Below are positions 34,176 through 46,897 of a DNA stretch of 64,000 nucleotides, one piece after another. The stretch covers positions 1,116,001-1,180,000 of the forward strand of contig JAPXFQ010002461.1 in assembly GCA_028564705.1 (NCBI GenBank). Reading direction: 5' to 3'. The stretch is from Apricaphanius iberus (taxonomy: Eukaryota > Chordata > Actinopteri > Cyprinodontiformes > Aphaniidae). The translations under genes and the position numbers were made by a program. The notes beneath the pieces are model-generated. The model worked only from the letters and a program-made list of their open reading frames with translations. It was not told the DNA's origin and made no database searches. Numbering within the stretch: the first letter of the stretch is position 1; every line of letters begins with the position of its first letter.

Positions 34176-35685
34176 TCTTGATTGTAATATTATTACAAGA
34201 ACAACATTATCCATTTAATTAAGTATAGGAAAACTGCTTTAAGAGTTTCCTGCTGTTTCATTGCATCTAAACAGACAATAATTTGTACCTTGAGTAAAAC
34301 TGAGCGTTAGCAATCGCATGACACAAGAAAAAAAGAAAAAACAAGCTACATACGGTGGGTGGGGGTTGGATCTCATTTTTGATGGAGGATATAACATTAT
34401 TTTTGCCTATCTTTGCTTGTTGAAAATGAATGCCATATTAACAAAAATGTATTTCTTTGCATCAAACTAAGCTATAGTACAATAATATTGTTGACAGGAA
34501 CAATTTTATCCAATGATAAACTATGTAATCTGTGAAGAAGTATTTAAAAGGAGAAAAAACAACACAGCTGCGTCCACTAAGCAAATGTTTCCAGCCCAGT
34601 ACATTAAAAAGCAGTGGGTGTTGTTGCACCCGTTTACTGTACATTCTCAGATGCTAGAGATCAATTAATTAACCACATAATGCTGTTATAAGATCACATA
34701 AGCAGCTTGATAAATGGCTAACCCACATTAGCATGAGTTATGAGAAAATTGCATTACCATATGGTTGAAAACTCAAAAAAATTGATTTTGCATGATATAG
34801 CCCCTTTAACTGTATTTTAATTGTAAATAGCCTTGTTGTTTTTTTGTTTGTTTTTTTATTAGATTGCATCTCTTGTCCAGGATTTTCATGTTTTTGTGTA
34901 CTATAACTGATGAGGTACAGGTTTGGTCCTGATAACATCTTACATTTTTTTCGCTGAGACAAATTATGAGGTGCTCTTTAAACTTGGAAGTGAGCATGGC
35001 TCAATTGAATTGTAAGTTTTCTCCAGAATTCCAGTTTTATGTCAGTACATTTTACAAAAACAACTCAACCTTCTAACTGTTTGCCAAGCTTGTCATTATC
35101 TCCCCTTTACTTTGTCTGCTTCTGATGTGTGAGCATTACACCGAAAGCTGCAACAGTAATTAGAAAACACCATCCTATTGACATGGGAGTAGAAGAAAGT
35201 CAGATTTAATAACCTGACAGCTAATGTCAAAGGTCTGGGATAACTAGACAACTTTTATTTCAGTGTGGCGTAAACACAATATATTTTAGACCACAATACT
35301 ACTGTACATGTGCCCATTCTACTCATTGAGTCTTCCTTTCCATGTCTTACAGAAGCAGTAGAAAAAAAACAACAGAGCAAATCTGAGTCTGGCAGACCCA
35401 GAGTTAAACAACTTATTTGTTATCCTAACAATATAAAACTAATAAAACAGAATAACAAACTGTGATGATAGTTATTTAAACTGTAAAAAATTGGTGTGTT
35501 TGAAAGTGGGTTAACGAAGCTTTTCTCTTTGGCATAAATAATTAAAACAGTGCAGTATTTTAGACAAGGTTCAAAACTGACATGCATTCCAGACTCAAAC
35601 TGTTTAAAGCAAAATATAATAATGCAGCAAGTTGCAGGTCTCAAAATGTATGTTTTATGCTGTCTTTGATTCCACAAGTTCTTAA

Positions 35686-36440
35686 AGGGATATTCCACCG
35701 CTTAATTAAAGTTAATCTGTTACCATATTCCCCAGGTATAGATAAATGAGGGGAGAAATATATTTTTTAACCAGCCCAGTCATGGGGAGCCTAGGTCTCC
35801 TCCCCTTCCGGTCGGCCCGTTCGTCCCCAAACTGAAAAAATAATGAATGGAAGTCAATGGCGCGATAAAAGTTATTTTCTGGTCCGCTTTGTCTTACGTC
35901 CTGAATCACACATATGTTGCACTTCGATCTAAATGATAACTAATGATGTACATTTCTACTGTGTTTACCAAGGATTTGGGATGTATTTGATTTTAAAAAT
36001 TCGCATTTAAAAATGCCTACAAATCAGAAGTCAGAAGTCACATACATGACGTCATTTGGCTAACGGGAACTAGCACTAGCTATAGCACGTAAAACACTCA
36101 CCTAGAGCTAGTAGAGCTTCTCCTACATGCTGGCTCTCACTCCACCGACTGCTTTACCCCCGACATAGCTGCTACTTTCCACATGGTCAGATTTATAGAG
36201 GTTTTATGCATGTTTAATGCTCCTTTCTTCGTCCTGGAGGTTACGACCCTCGCTCTCCTTCTTCTTCTGCAGTTGTAGTCCGCTAAATGTGTTCACACAA
36301 AATCTAAAGTAACTTTTGCCTCCGGTCGAAAATCTGCGTTTTCTCTGCATCAAAATGTGTTTTCACCGGCTGTGATTTTACTCCTTCTGAGTTTACTCCC
36401 CACTTTAAAACGGAAGTTATTATTGTATATATCGGGAAAT
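35686..36440. mobile_element. Possible TTAA-type DNA element, left part
   Basis: Starts TTAAAGGGATATTCCACCG, a terminus style common among fish piggyBac-like non-autonomous elements. It continues through a segment (GAATGGAAGTCAATGG at about 35845-35860, and TCAGAAGTCACATACATGAC near 36035) that looks repetitive. No inverted right end found; limit approximate. Confidence 0.4.
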
Positions 36441-36861
36441 TAAAAGGATTACGACTCTTACCATGCCCTTGAGATACTATTTAAAACTTCAGAAGCTGTC
36501 AGAGTGGACTTTTACAGAACCTGAGATACCCTGTCATGCAATTTCTGATGAAATTTCTTTCATCCTACTCCGGAGCATTGCTTGAAACATGTAAGAGCCC
36601 GGATAAATATAAATTGACTAAATCGGGTTTGTTATCAAGATCCAGATCTGGAATCTTCCTTTTGAAGACTGCTCACTGGGAGGGTGAGTGGAGCAATGTG
36701 CAGCTAGGTTATTTGTCCGTGTGTCTTTTTGTGTCTCAATATGTGGCATTTCATCAATCATTGCTTCAAAAATAAATAGATAACATCCTACTCTGTTTCT
36801 CGTTGTGATTACAAGACATGTAAACAGCAGCATGCAGACATCATAAAAAATTAAGAATCCT

Positions 36862-36985
36862 CATAAAAGCACGCTAAGCATCTTAATAAAGACATAAAAC
36901 CATGCTAAGTATCTTAATATAAGCATAAAAGCACGCTAAGAATCTTCAGAAAAGCATAAAAGCATGCTAAGAATCTTAATTAAAG
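36862..36985. repeat. 31-bp tandem repeat, four copies
   Basis: Four head-to-tail 31-bp units starting at 36862, 36893, 36924 and 36955, built on CATAAAAGCACGCTAAGAAT plus CTTAATAAAAG, with a partial, degenerate unit just upstream (from about 36842). Units differ at several positions each. No spacers, so not a CRISPR. Confidence 0.92.
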
Positions 36986-37089
36986 CAAAATATCCATTTA
37001 GTTTACTGTTACGCCTTTTCTGTTACACTACCACAGATAACTTTTCAGTGTTCATAAACCATTAATATTAAAACTGTTGACACAATTTG

Positions 37090-37490
37090 ATTACAATTGT
37101 TGGAACACGAACTTTGGGTAGTGACGGAGAGAACAAGATCATGGATACAGGCGGCTGAAATGAGTTTCCTCCGCAGGGTGGCTGGGTTCTCCCTTAGAGA
37201 TAGGGTGAGAAGCTCGGTCATCTGGAGTGGACTCAGAGTAGAGCCACTGGTCCTCCACATCGAGAGGAGCCAGTTGAGGTGGCTCTGGCATCTGGTCAGG
37301 ATGCCTCCTGGATGCCTCACTGGTGAGGTGTTCCGGGCACGTCCCACCGGGAGGAGGCCCAGAGGAAGACCCAGGACTCGCTGGAGGGACAATGTCTCCC
37401 GGCTTGACTGGGAAAGCCTCGGAATTCCTCCCGAGGAGCTGGCCCAAGGGCGGGGAGAGAGAAGTCTTGGTCTCAAATAATGTGTTCGGG
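37090..37490 (+). mobile_element. LINE C-terminal fragment (GC-rich family)
   Basis: 127-codon frame (37097-37480) carrying RTRSWIQAAEMSFLRRVAGF, then the SSVIWSGLRVEPL block, RSQLRWLWHLVRMPPG and RPRGRPRTRWRDNVSRL. This is the zinc-knuckle-free C-terminal end of a very abundant fish non-LTR element with AP-type endonuclease. The reverse-transcriptase core is absent upstream and the expected short tandem tail is absent downstream. GC content is clearly above the surroundings. Same type of element as the 5' piece at 43830-44745. Confidence 0.85.
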
Positions 37491-37779
37491 TGAAGTTACC
37501 TGAAATGAAATTGTCACTACACAAGCGAAATCTATTTAGAGACGGGCTCCAATGCTCGATTTTTTTTTTTTATCAAGCTCCTCTTATAGCAGAAATCCAT
37601 CTTTCCCTCCTTTTACAATTTGATCAGAGGCTCTGTCTGTGTGACTTCATTTCCTGGAGCTCTATTCACAACAGATGTCTCAAGGCACTTTTCAAGAAAA
37701 GTAATTTCAATAACGTTATGCAAACATTCTAATCTATTAAAAAGTTTTCTATTTAAGGTATCCCAGCAAATCACTTTAA

Positions 37780-38000
37780 GTCATTGACATGAAGTTCTGC
37801 CCGGAACATGCAGACTTTCCAACCACCACAATCCTGTCAGTAATTCCTCATCCCAAGCAAGCATGTAGAGACAGTGGAGAGAAAAAAATCCCCTTTAACA
37901 GGAAGTAACCTCCAGCAGAACCTGGCTCAGTAGAAGCGGTCAACTGCCTGCAACGACCGACTCGGGGTTTGAGAAGACAGAGCAGAGACACAGAAACATA
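37780..38000. repeat. Dispersed fish repeat, unnamed
   Basis: The segment CAGTGGAGAGAAAAAAATCC, CTTTAACAGGAAGTAACCTC, CAGCAGAACCTGGCTCAGTA and so on matches a repeat I recall in many teleost genomes. No polymerase III boxes or terminal repeats identified; class unknown. Confidence 0.55.
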
Positions 38001-38849
38001 TAAAAGGAATGGATGTAAGAGGAAGGAAAATATCAGTATGACAGCACCAAAGCTTTCGTCTGTGAATATGTCCTGGTTATCATCGCTTGCTACTTTTATA
38101 ATCTTTGTAAAAAATAAAACAAGATTTTTCTTTAACGTTTGGTGGTGTTTAAGTGGTGTTTAGAGTAAATCAATTTTAGCTGACTTTGGCCGGCGATACG
38201 TCGTGTCTTTAAGCCTTGCAGCAGCGGCTTACAGCTGTGCTTTATCATAATGTATTCCCAAATCTAAACCTTCTCCTATAACTCATAAACAACTCTTTAA
38301 TATTTGTCATCTATTTACTCTCTGTTATGCAGGCAATTGGGGTTGGAGAAAATGTAAACGTGTAGCATGCAAATCCAAGGAAGAGTAGCCGTATAAAAAA
38401 AGAGTATTACATAGTTTCTCAGTGAACAAGAATGAACGGCAGACATGTTTTAGCCTTTATCGACAGCAGTAATCTGCTAAATCTTCGCAGTTATCTTATG
38501 AGTTTTTTCCTGTTGGTCACAGCATCCATTTTGAACTGTTTAGCGGCCTGTGCTTACCGATTGGATGCTTTGAATGTCTGGCAAGCTCATTTCAGTCTCG
38601 ATCGATCTCTCATTGATTGGCTAGTGCTAAGGTGATGATGGATGTTGTTGGGTTTTGAGTTCAGGTGTTCCAACTTATTACTATATTATTCTTTGCTTAT
38701 TTTATGTTCACTGGTGTTCTGTTTTCACATATTTTTTAATGAATCCGTACTTTCCTATAGTGCTGTGGTGCCCTTCCAATAATAGTTGTCTACCCAACAT
38801 CGCTCTCCCTTGCCCACTTGTCCCTCCTCTACTCTGCTGTCCCCATGGG

Positions 38850-38885
38850 CAGCCATACACCCCCCCCCCACCCCCACCCCCCCCA
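38850..38885. repeat. C-rich homopolymer tract
   Basis: Runs of C interrupted by single A residues; source of a poly-proline / poly-glycine spurious ORF pair. Confidence 0.95.
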
Positions 38886-41028
38886 GGTCCTGATAATAAT
38901 TGCAACTGAAAAGAATGGTGATTCTATTTCAGGAATTTTGAAATAATTTCTTCTTTTTAACACATGAATGTGTTCAGCTTTGGCAAAGGAACACGTTGCT
39001 ACCAAAACTGAAATGGGATATGCTGAAACAGAGAGACCGTTGCCATGGAAAAATGAGGTAACACTGCTCCCTGCAGCTGCCATTTATTAATGAGTAGGAT
39101 ATTTTTGAGTGAGAAAAAGAGAAAAACGAGCACAGAGGTTGAAAAGGTACAATGATGGAAAGGAGAGTGAGGGAAGCAAAGAAGAATGCAAGGAAGGAAA
39201 AATTGCCAGAAATCCGTTTGAAGGCAGGGGAAAGGAAGGAAGACAGAATGGAGAATCGTGTGTACTACAGGTTTGGTGTGGCTCACATTGAGCTTGCCAG
39301 ATGGTTTCCATGAAAAGGATCTGTCACTCTGCTGGAGGGACATTACTTCATCCTCCACCTTCCTCTTCATCCTTTCATCCCTACATTCAACACCTCTACT
39401 TCACTGCCTGTCAAGACTTTTTCTAACACTTAAGAAAATATCCATTTACAGCTTTTTAACAACTTTCATGTTTTATGCGCACTGCATGTATCATGAGAAA
39501 TTGCTGTGTAATATCTTGCATGCTTAAAGACGAGCAGATCATCTCTGTCATGTATCCCTAGAATAACACAAATCCATCCAACCGTTTCCCCAGAAATCTT
39601 GACAGGTTCAAGAACCAAATTAAGCTCCAAAACCACATCCACATCTTTGAAACTATGGGTTTTGTGTAGAATATATTTTTTTTACTTGTGGGTTGTGGTC
39701 AGTCCCTGGTTGAAACTGGTCAAAACAAAGACAAATGATTTCAATAAAAATGAATGCAACCGTGTATTATTGACCATATCGCTCAGTTGACTTCTGATTT
39801 GCATAATTAAAGTAAGCCAAAAATGGTTCTCCACTACATTGCTAATGTTTGTCCCTTCTTTCTGCAGGAGAAAACCTTTTTGCTACTGTCAAACATTTAT
39901 ACTTGGCAAAAATATCTTGAGTTAAGTCTTACGACGAGTATGTAAGTCTGGGGATGTTGGAAGGATGTTTCTGTAACTGTTGGCCTAACACGCCTGCTCC
40001 AGGAAAAATTAGTGTGGAGGTCAGGTACCACAGCACAGCTTCAGCGGGATATTTTTATATTGATCTTGGTGGCATCAAGGACTGGAGTTTTGGCCAGATG
40101 TTGCTTTTGCAATGTTGATGTATGACTGTTGGCAGTATAATAAAAAATGGAATACTAGTTGACAAAATGTCCCTAGAGACAAGTTTTATAATAATCAGGA
40201 AGACAGACCTTTGGTGATAAAAATAAAAATGTATTATTACACAATAGGTAGGGTTTCCAATTACATTATGTACCTGTCTTAATTAATACTTTAAACTGCA
40301 GTAGGGTTGTGTTTTTGTGCTCATGTTTCTTAGTTACAAAAATGAAGGTGATAGTGGAGATCTTTAATGTAGGTGTTAGATTACGAGTCCTCTCAATCAT
40401 CTGCCATTATGTCAATTTACTGATGAGCCCACAGCTGCTATACAAGCCCAATATGTGACCCTCTGTACACAACACTTTAATATAAAGTTTACTATGTTGA
40501 ATCCCTGATGCCTACCAGCCTAAACCTGATTTATTTCCCTTTTGCATAAAGAATAAATCATAAACATGAAAACTATTTTGAAAAATACTGTGTGAAACAA
40601 ATATTGATCAGAAGATGAATATGTTATAAAGTGGTTATATATTAATTTACCTGTAGTTTATGTTCTCTTCTCCTTATTGTACCTTGGAAAGCTGTGGATT
40701 TAGAGAAATTGTCAGATAAATCACCCTTCGTGTTAAGACAGAAGAAGAAGTCATGCCAAACATGGGTTAAAAAGATCGGTTGGGGTTTAGATCAGCCCAG
40801 TTTGGCCTGTTTCATACAGTCACACTACATAAATCAGTAGTGGCGAAAATTTGCCAAAGTTAGCCTATAAACCTTTTTGCATCTGCAGTCCATCACATTT
40901 GATCCAATTTGGCCTGTAATACATACTGTGTAACATAATCACAGCCACCTTTGCTCTCTTCAGTGAGCGCAAGACACAATTGTCTGGCCTTTCTACTACT
41001 GCAGATAAACTGGCCCAAGCCTTTTATG

Positions 41029-41053
41029 TATGTATATATATATATATATATAT
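41029..41053. repeat. (TA)n microsatellite
   Basis: About 25 bp of TA preceded by ATGTATG. Confidence 0.9.
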
Positions 41054-42789
41054 CTTGCCAAACATTAGTTCAGATGGCTTTGCAATCGAATGCTCAACTC
41101 TGGCTTGTCAGTTCCAGTCCGATTCATCCACCCTTTTCAATCTTATTCCCAGTTAAGTCTGCCTTTCTCAGCTAAGATATTCCATCTTATAAATTCCTGG
41201 TTCTGCTCAGCTGAACACCATTTTTGCCTCAGAGTACTTCCAGTCATGACCACCTTCTTCAAGTGCATTCTCAGCCTTTGTTTGGTGTGGTCACTCCATT
41301 AGACCCCATCTGTATTGGCTCACCACGCTGGGACGGCAGTGGTGGGGGTGTTGTTTGGGATAGGTGGTGGGAGGAGGCGAGGCAGGCCTGGCCAGCCGCA
41401 CTCCTAAGGCCACTGTTGGATCAATAAACGCAGCGATCAAAGTTGCAATTAACCCACCGCGCTAACACAAACAGCCGGGCCAGCAGAAACAAACAAAGCC
41501 TTCATGTCACCTAAAGCGTTTATTTTTGCAGATTTCCACCTCAGCCAGGGAGACCTCCAGAGCTTGTCAGCTTCTGTAAGCAGTGTTAGAGAAGAGGAAT
41601 GCGGGGCCACAGGGATGGCTGGCTGCCTGGTTGTGCTGCTGTGCCAGGCCACGAGCTTATTGCTGGTGGTGACGTGTGGGTGAGATCGAGCTTATCTGTT
41701 GTCAAGACGCATCACGCTTAAATGTTTTCCTCAGGGAGATTGGGGTAGATAGCTTAATTCTGAGGTCATACCCTAAAGCTTAATGTGTACATGTGTTCAC
41801 CGCAACACATCTGAATGGTGTCATCTTCAGGTACACACATTAATCATGGTAATTTGCAGCAATACACTGTTTACACTATACCCCTAAATTCCAAATGTGT
41901 TTTTGGACAAAGCAGAAAATTCAGGAAGATATGGAAAGAAAAGGGAGGATAAGGTCACCAGTGGGTGGGTTGAGTGGGGGGGGGGCTGGTTTGTGGGACT
42001 TCCGTTCATCCGACCATCTAGTTCGGAAACTCAGTGTCCCGTCTGGTGCATGAACAGGAAGATTACATTTGGAGAGGTATCGGGTTTGTAAAACAAAGGG
42101 ATGTGTTTTCCGTTTGCTGTCGATCCCTCAGCTGAGGTTTTTGTGCTCAAGAGTTGCAAATGTTTTCACTGGGGATGATGGGAGGGTGTTTCTAATTTCC
42201 TCTCCTCTATCTCCTGGAGATTTCCTGTGTGTCATGACTTGTTCATAGTGTGGAGAGAAAATTAGAGAAATTGTGCATTTTACAACGGGTGCATTCTCTG
42301 TGCAGAGAAGTGATCTTGACCTACAGAGTTCATGAGCTGCTAAGGTCTACACAGAGCTGGGGCATCCAAGTTTCTTTTCCCTGCTGAGATGTGAAAACAA
42401 TAGGCCTAACAGTGGATATATCCACAGCGCTACAGAAAAAATGTCAAACGTATGGTAAAGCTTAGGTCAAGTTAGATGATAGAGTATATGTACTGTTAAA
42501 AAAAATTATACTGAACTTCATATTTTGCTGCAGGATTTCCTCCCACTAGCAGGTCAGGAAAGGGCTAGTTCAGTGTCTGTCCAACCTCAGCGGCCAGCTT
42601 GCGCTTTGAAGTGATCCTTTCGGCGTGTAGTAATTTTTTTTGCGCAAGAAAATTTGGTAATTGTGAAAATAATGGCTAAGTTTCAAAATGAAATACTGCG
42701 ATTGACAAATGCAATCATATTTGCTAAACAGACTCTAGAGATGATATAGCAATCTCTTTTCCTTTCTACTTGCAGAGGGAAACGGAAAG

Positions 42790-42836
42790 AGAATAGATTT
42801 AATAAATAAATAGATTTAAATAGATTTAATAAATGT
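42790..42836. repeat. Short AT-rich tandem repeat
   Basis: Alternating AATAGATTTAA and TAAATAAATAGATTTA units, three copies. Confidence 0.75.
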
Positions 42837-43829
42837 GAAGAGCAGATGAACAAATATGTGTAATGCAACAGTATATATCTGCATTACTACTCTCTAGTAC
42901 AGAACTCACACACTCTCTGCCTGTGTATGTGTCTCAACAGCGGATAAAAGAAAGACATGTATAAATACCCTGGTAACAGAAACATGGCGATATGATTTTA
43001 TGAGGTTATTTACTTATACATGAAGAAAAAAAATGGCTCTGAATAAACTGCTAAGCAGAAGCACTTGTCAACTGCTGCGGAGAAATACGCATCTGGTGTG
43101 AAAAGGTGGAGAAGCCTAAAAATCGTGATTTTCGTTAGCGCAATGCTAGCTAGATTCTCGTGAGATTGCGAGTTTAGTGGACCAGTCATTTGTTAGCGTT
43201 TTGCTTTAGGGCGGGTGCATGGGCGGGTGTTAAGGTTTGGCGATAGCAGCAAATACCCCAGGCAAATCAAAACAAGCATGGCCATGCCAGTGAATGTACG
43301 TGTAGAATGGGCTCTTTAATCTGTTTTAGGAGAAGTGGAGACTATTTCTTAGTTGAAAAATGAACAAAGGGAAGCACTTTGTGCATTTCTAGATGCTTAA
43401 GATATGTGATTTTCTCCTCCCTGGATTTGGCAAGAGCTTGATTTGCCATCTTGCACCACTCATAGAGAAGAAACTTTAGAGACTGTGATTGGCTAAACAA
43501 AAATCATGGTAGGCTGGCCGTCCTCTATTTAGCTCAAAATAATATACTAGATATGCTCCTTTTTTTAGACGCCAACTATGGGAGCAGTTCCTGATCGATT
43601 TGAAGACTCGAAGCGGAACAGGGCTACACATAGATCTGGCTTTTGCCAGGTTACTTTGTGACTGCTCTGAGTTGACAAGTTGTCTTTATTCGAACTCGCT
43701 GCTCTTTCTCTTAGTCATGAGGCCTAATAGATTCTAAGAGCCTCTTGTGGTTATATAGGCCATTTTCACATGGCCTGTTAAAGCCTAACTGTCTTTGGTC
43801 CTCAGTTACTACCCTATTAGAGCAGAAGA

Positions 43830-44745
43830 AAAGGTACAGAGAAAGCACAGTCGGGTGCAGGGGTCGAGCTGCGGCCTAGGGTGTCCTGGTGCCAAGTGCA
43901 CACATGGACACCCTTATGCTTGAACATGGTGTTTGTTATGGACAATCCATGACGAGCACAGAAGTCCAACAACAAAACACCCCTCAGGTTCAGTTGGGGG
44001 GGCCATTCCGCCCAACCACGTGAGCGTTGAAGTCCCCCAGCAGAATGAGGGAGGCGGAGGGAGGCTACTCTCTCATTCACCGTACAGGCGCCGAGATCGG
44101 GAGCAAAAAGTATGCCCATCCCAGCTTGCCGCCTCTCAACGGGAGCAACTCCAGAGTGGAAAAGAGTCCAACCCTCTCGAGGAGACGGGTTCTAGAGCTG
44201 TGCGTCGAGGCAAGGCCGACGATGTCTAGTAGGAACCTCTCGACCTCCCACACCAGCTCCGGCTCCTTCCCCACCAGAGAGGTGACGTTCCACGTCCCAA
44301 GAGCCAGCTTCTGCAGCCGAGGACCGGACCGCCAAGGTCCCCGCCTTCGGCCACCGCCCATCTTACACTGCACCCGACCCCTATGGCCCCTCCCACAAGT
44401 GGTGAGCTCATGGGAACGGGGCCCCATGTTGCCTCTTCGGGCTGAGCCCGGCCGGACCCCATGGGTAAAGGCCTGGCCACCAGGAGCTCGCCAAATGCCC
44501 CACCTCCAGGCCTGGCTCCAGAGTGGGGCCCCGGTGACCCGCGTCCAGGCGAGGGAACTCTGGGTCCAACTTTTTTGCTCATCATAGGGGTCTTCGGGCT
44601 GCGCTTTGTCTGATCCCTCACTTAGGACCAGTTTGCCATGGGTGACCCTACCAGGGGCTTAGATCCCCAGACAACTTAGCTCCTGGGATCATTGGGACAC
44701 TCAAACCTCTCCACCACGATAAGGTGGCAGCCCAGGGAGGGCAAG
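43830..44745 (-). mobile_element. LINE 5' UTR and endonuclease fragment, 3'-truncated
   Basis: Minus strand. The 5' UTR-like GC-rich leader runs from about 44745 to 44330. The AP-endonuclease start follows (LALGTWNVTSLVGKEPELVW then EVERFLLDIVGLAS). After an internal deletion come VNERVASLRLPHSAGG and LRGVLLLDFCARHGLSITNT, MFKHKGVHVCTWHQDTLGRS, which are endonuclease blocks. It stops before the reverse transcriptase. Retaining the 5' end and losing the 3' end is the reverse of normal LINE truncation, so later deletion or recombination is likely. Antisense ORFs to 186 codons are shadows. Confidence 0.85.
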
Positions 44746-45811
44746 GAGTCTGAGTTAAATAAGAACATAAAACAAGATGCTACCCTTTAATTAATGTAAG
44801 TGCAAGTTTTTGTGATCTCTTGGGACCAGCAAGGAGGAACGCTGTCACGAGTGATACGCTTCTAAAACGCTCCCAGTGGGAAGGGATGCACTGCTAATTT
44901 TGCGGGTAAAACATGTCTATTACATTATGCGCCTCTTACACGTCCAGTAGATGGCAGGGGCAGGAGCTTTGTACCCAAGTCTCATAAAAAGCAGCAGCCC
45001 CCTGATAAATAACTAATATCAGTCAAAAAACTTTTGAACTCTGGCTCTGGGTCTTTTCCTAGCATTCTCTATTTGTGGTTGTGTTCTGGTCCTCCCTAAA
45101 TTAAATATAAATACTTTTTTCTTGAACATATTTAAAAATCCTACTTTCATCTAGAACGCATGTAATGGTCATAGGCCTAAATATTTTACTGCCTTGCTTG
45201 TCAAACAGAGTTCCAGGAGCAGAACAAGACAAGGTGAAGCCGCATCTAGTTTCTATGCCGGTTCGCTCTGGAAGATACACTTTGAACACATACTTTTGGT
45301 TTTAATTTTCATCAGCAGTGGAAACATTTATGTTTACGACAATCTTTGCTCAGAAAGTTTAACTAATGAACTGGTTAATAAAAATTCCTAATTGCTTTTA
45401 TAATCTGTATTTTAACAAATTCTAACTTTTAGGCTCATATTTTTTTTTCTTTCTGCGTTTCCTTTGATATCCCATAAAGCAAAGGTACCCAGCCCCAAGG
45501 CCCTAGAACGATACTGTTCTGTTGACAGCTGGCTACGGGCTCCACAGAAAGAATAAATAACTTACACTATTTTTGTTAGATTTACTATAGAAGTCTAAAG
45601 GATGTTTAATTTTTAACAATGACCAGATGTCCATTATATCCGGCTATAACCCCTTGTTTACGCATGTCAAGACGCTTGCCTTGCTCTGTCACGTGATATA
45701 TCACTGCTGCAAAAACAGAAGTCTCTGAAAAAATTATTTGCAAAAAGGTAAAGGTCCGGTGAAGAGACAAAAGAAAGAAAGCTACATTGACAGGTGATTT
45801 CCATGCGCTAA

Positions 45812-46214
45812 TGCTGTGTTCAGATCGCACACTTTGTTTGCATCAAGCAACGCTCCCAACGCAGGTAGTTTGATGTATATACATTTTAAAGCTGAAGTGT
45901 GCCTTTCTCTTCCGGATGTTTAAAACACTAGTGGATCGTGATTGGCTAGACATCGTCGACGTCGGGCGACGTGACTATAGTGAGTTGCTCTGATTGGTTG
46001 CTGCACTGCGTCAAGTCCGTTAAAAGTTCAGCTAGCTGAACTTCTGCGTTGCTTTAGTTTGCTACTTTGCCGCTTGAAACACAATTAACACTTGAAAAGT
46101 TGATGGAACCAACGCACACAATGCACCGCAGAGACTCTGACGGACTCGACCATAGACTTTACATGTAATCTTGCGGCAACTGATGCTGCCATTTGTGGCG
46201 ATGTGAACGCAGCA
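45812..46214. mobile_element. PIF/Harbinger-type MITE
   Basis: 403 bp starting TGCTGTGTTCAGATCGC and ending GCGATGTGAACGCAGCA; the right end read inward is TGCTGCGTTCACATCGC, matching in 15 of 17 positions. Both sides carry TAA (45809-45811 and 46215-46217), the 3-bp target size of PIF/Harbinger elements. GC-richer than the flanks, no transposase. An internal palindrome (AGTTCAGCTAGCTGAACT) lies near 46026-46043. Confidence 0.88.
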
Positions 46215-46247
46215 TAAGACCTATATAATAGGTTGCAACCGGCACTC

Positions 46248-46897
46248 TAATGAGCCAATGTAAATTTTAAAACTGCCTTGTGGGGTAGCCGTTGTTACTT
46301 TGGTGCCAGCTCTCTGGTACCCACATGTGGATTTTTTCTCACTGTTATTGTGATCATTTTGACTCCACGGGGCGAGATCTTGCTTGAAGCGCCAGATCGA
46401 GGGAGATTATCAGTGGCCTTTTATGTCTTCCCTTTTCTAATAATTGCTCCCGTAGTTGATTTCTTCACACCAAGCTGCTTACCTGTTGCAGATTAAGTCT
46501 TCCCAGCCTGATGCAGGTCTACAATTTTGTTTCTGGTGTCCTTTGACAGCTCTCTGGTCTTGGCCATAGGGGAGTTTGGAGTGTGACTGTTTGAGGTTGT
46601 GGAGAGGTGTCTTTATACTGATAACATGTTTAAACAGGTGCCATTAATACAGGTAACGGGTGGAGGACAGAGAAGCCTCTTACAGAAGAAGTTACAAGTC
46701 TGTGAGTGCCAGAACTCTTGGTTGTTTGTAGGTGTCAAAATACTTATTTTCCACTATAGTTTGCAAATAAATTATTTAAAAATCAGAACATGTGATTTTC
46801 TGGATTTTTTTCTGTGTTATTTTGTCTTTCTCTTCTTTTTAAGTGTGAGAGCTTGCACAATTGGTGTCTGACTAACTACTTTTTTGCCCCACTTTAA
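46248..46897 (-). mobile_element. Tc1-like transposon, N-terminal part
   Basis: On the minus strand, around 46570-46430, the frame reads AKTRELSKDTRNKIVDLHQA, GKT, a stop, then GKQLGVKKSTTGAII: the first helix-turn-helix of a Tc1-like transposase with one nonsense codon. The 5' non-coding part and terminal region run to about 46897 (GACTAACTACTTTTTTGCCC). The catalytic part and opposite terminus are missing. Confidence 0.85.

Noticed and set aside
36842..36985. CRISPR-like repeat spacing
   Set aside because: Units are contiguous without unique spacers, and the genome is a vertebrate.
38655..38909. Poly-proline ORF and its poly-glycine antisense
   Set aside because: Generated by a C homopolymer tract.
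44027..44587. 186-codon + strand frame
   Set aside because: Antisense shadow of the LINE endonuclease and 5' UTR on the minus strand.
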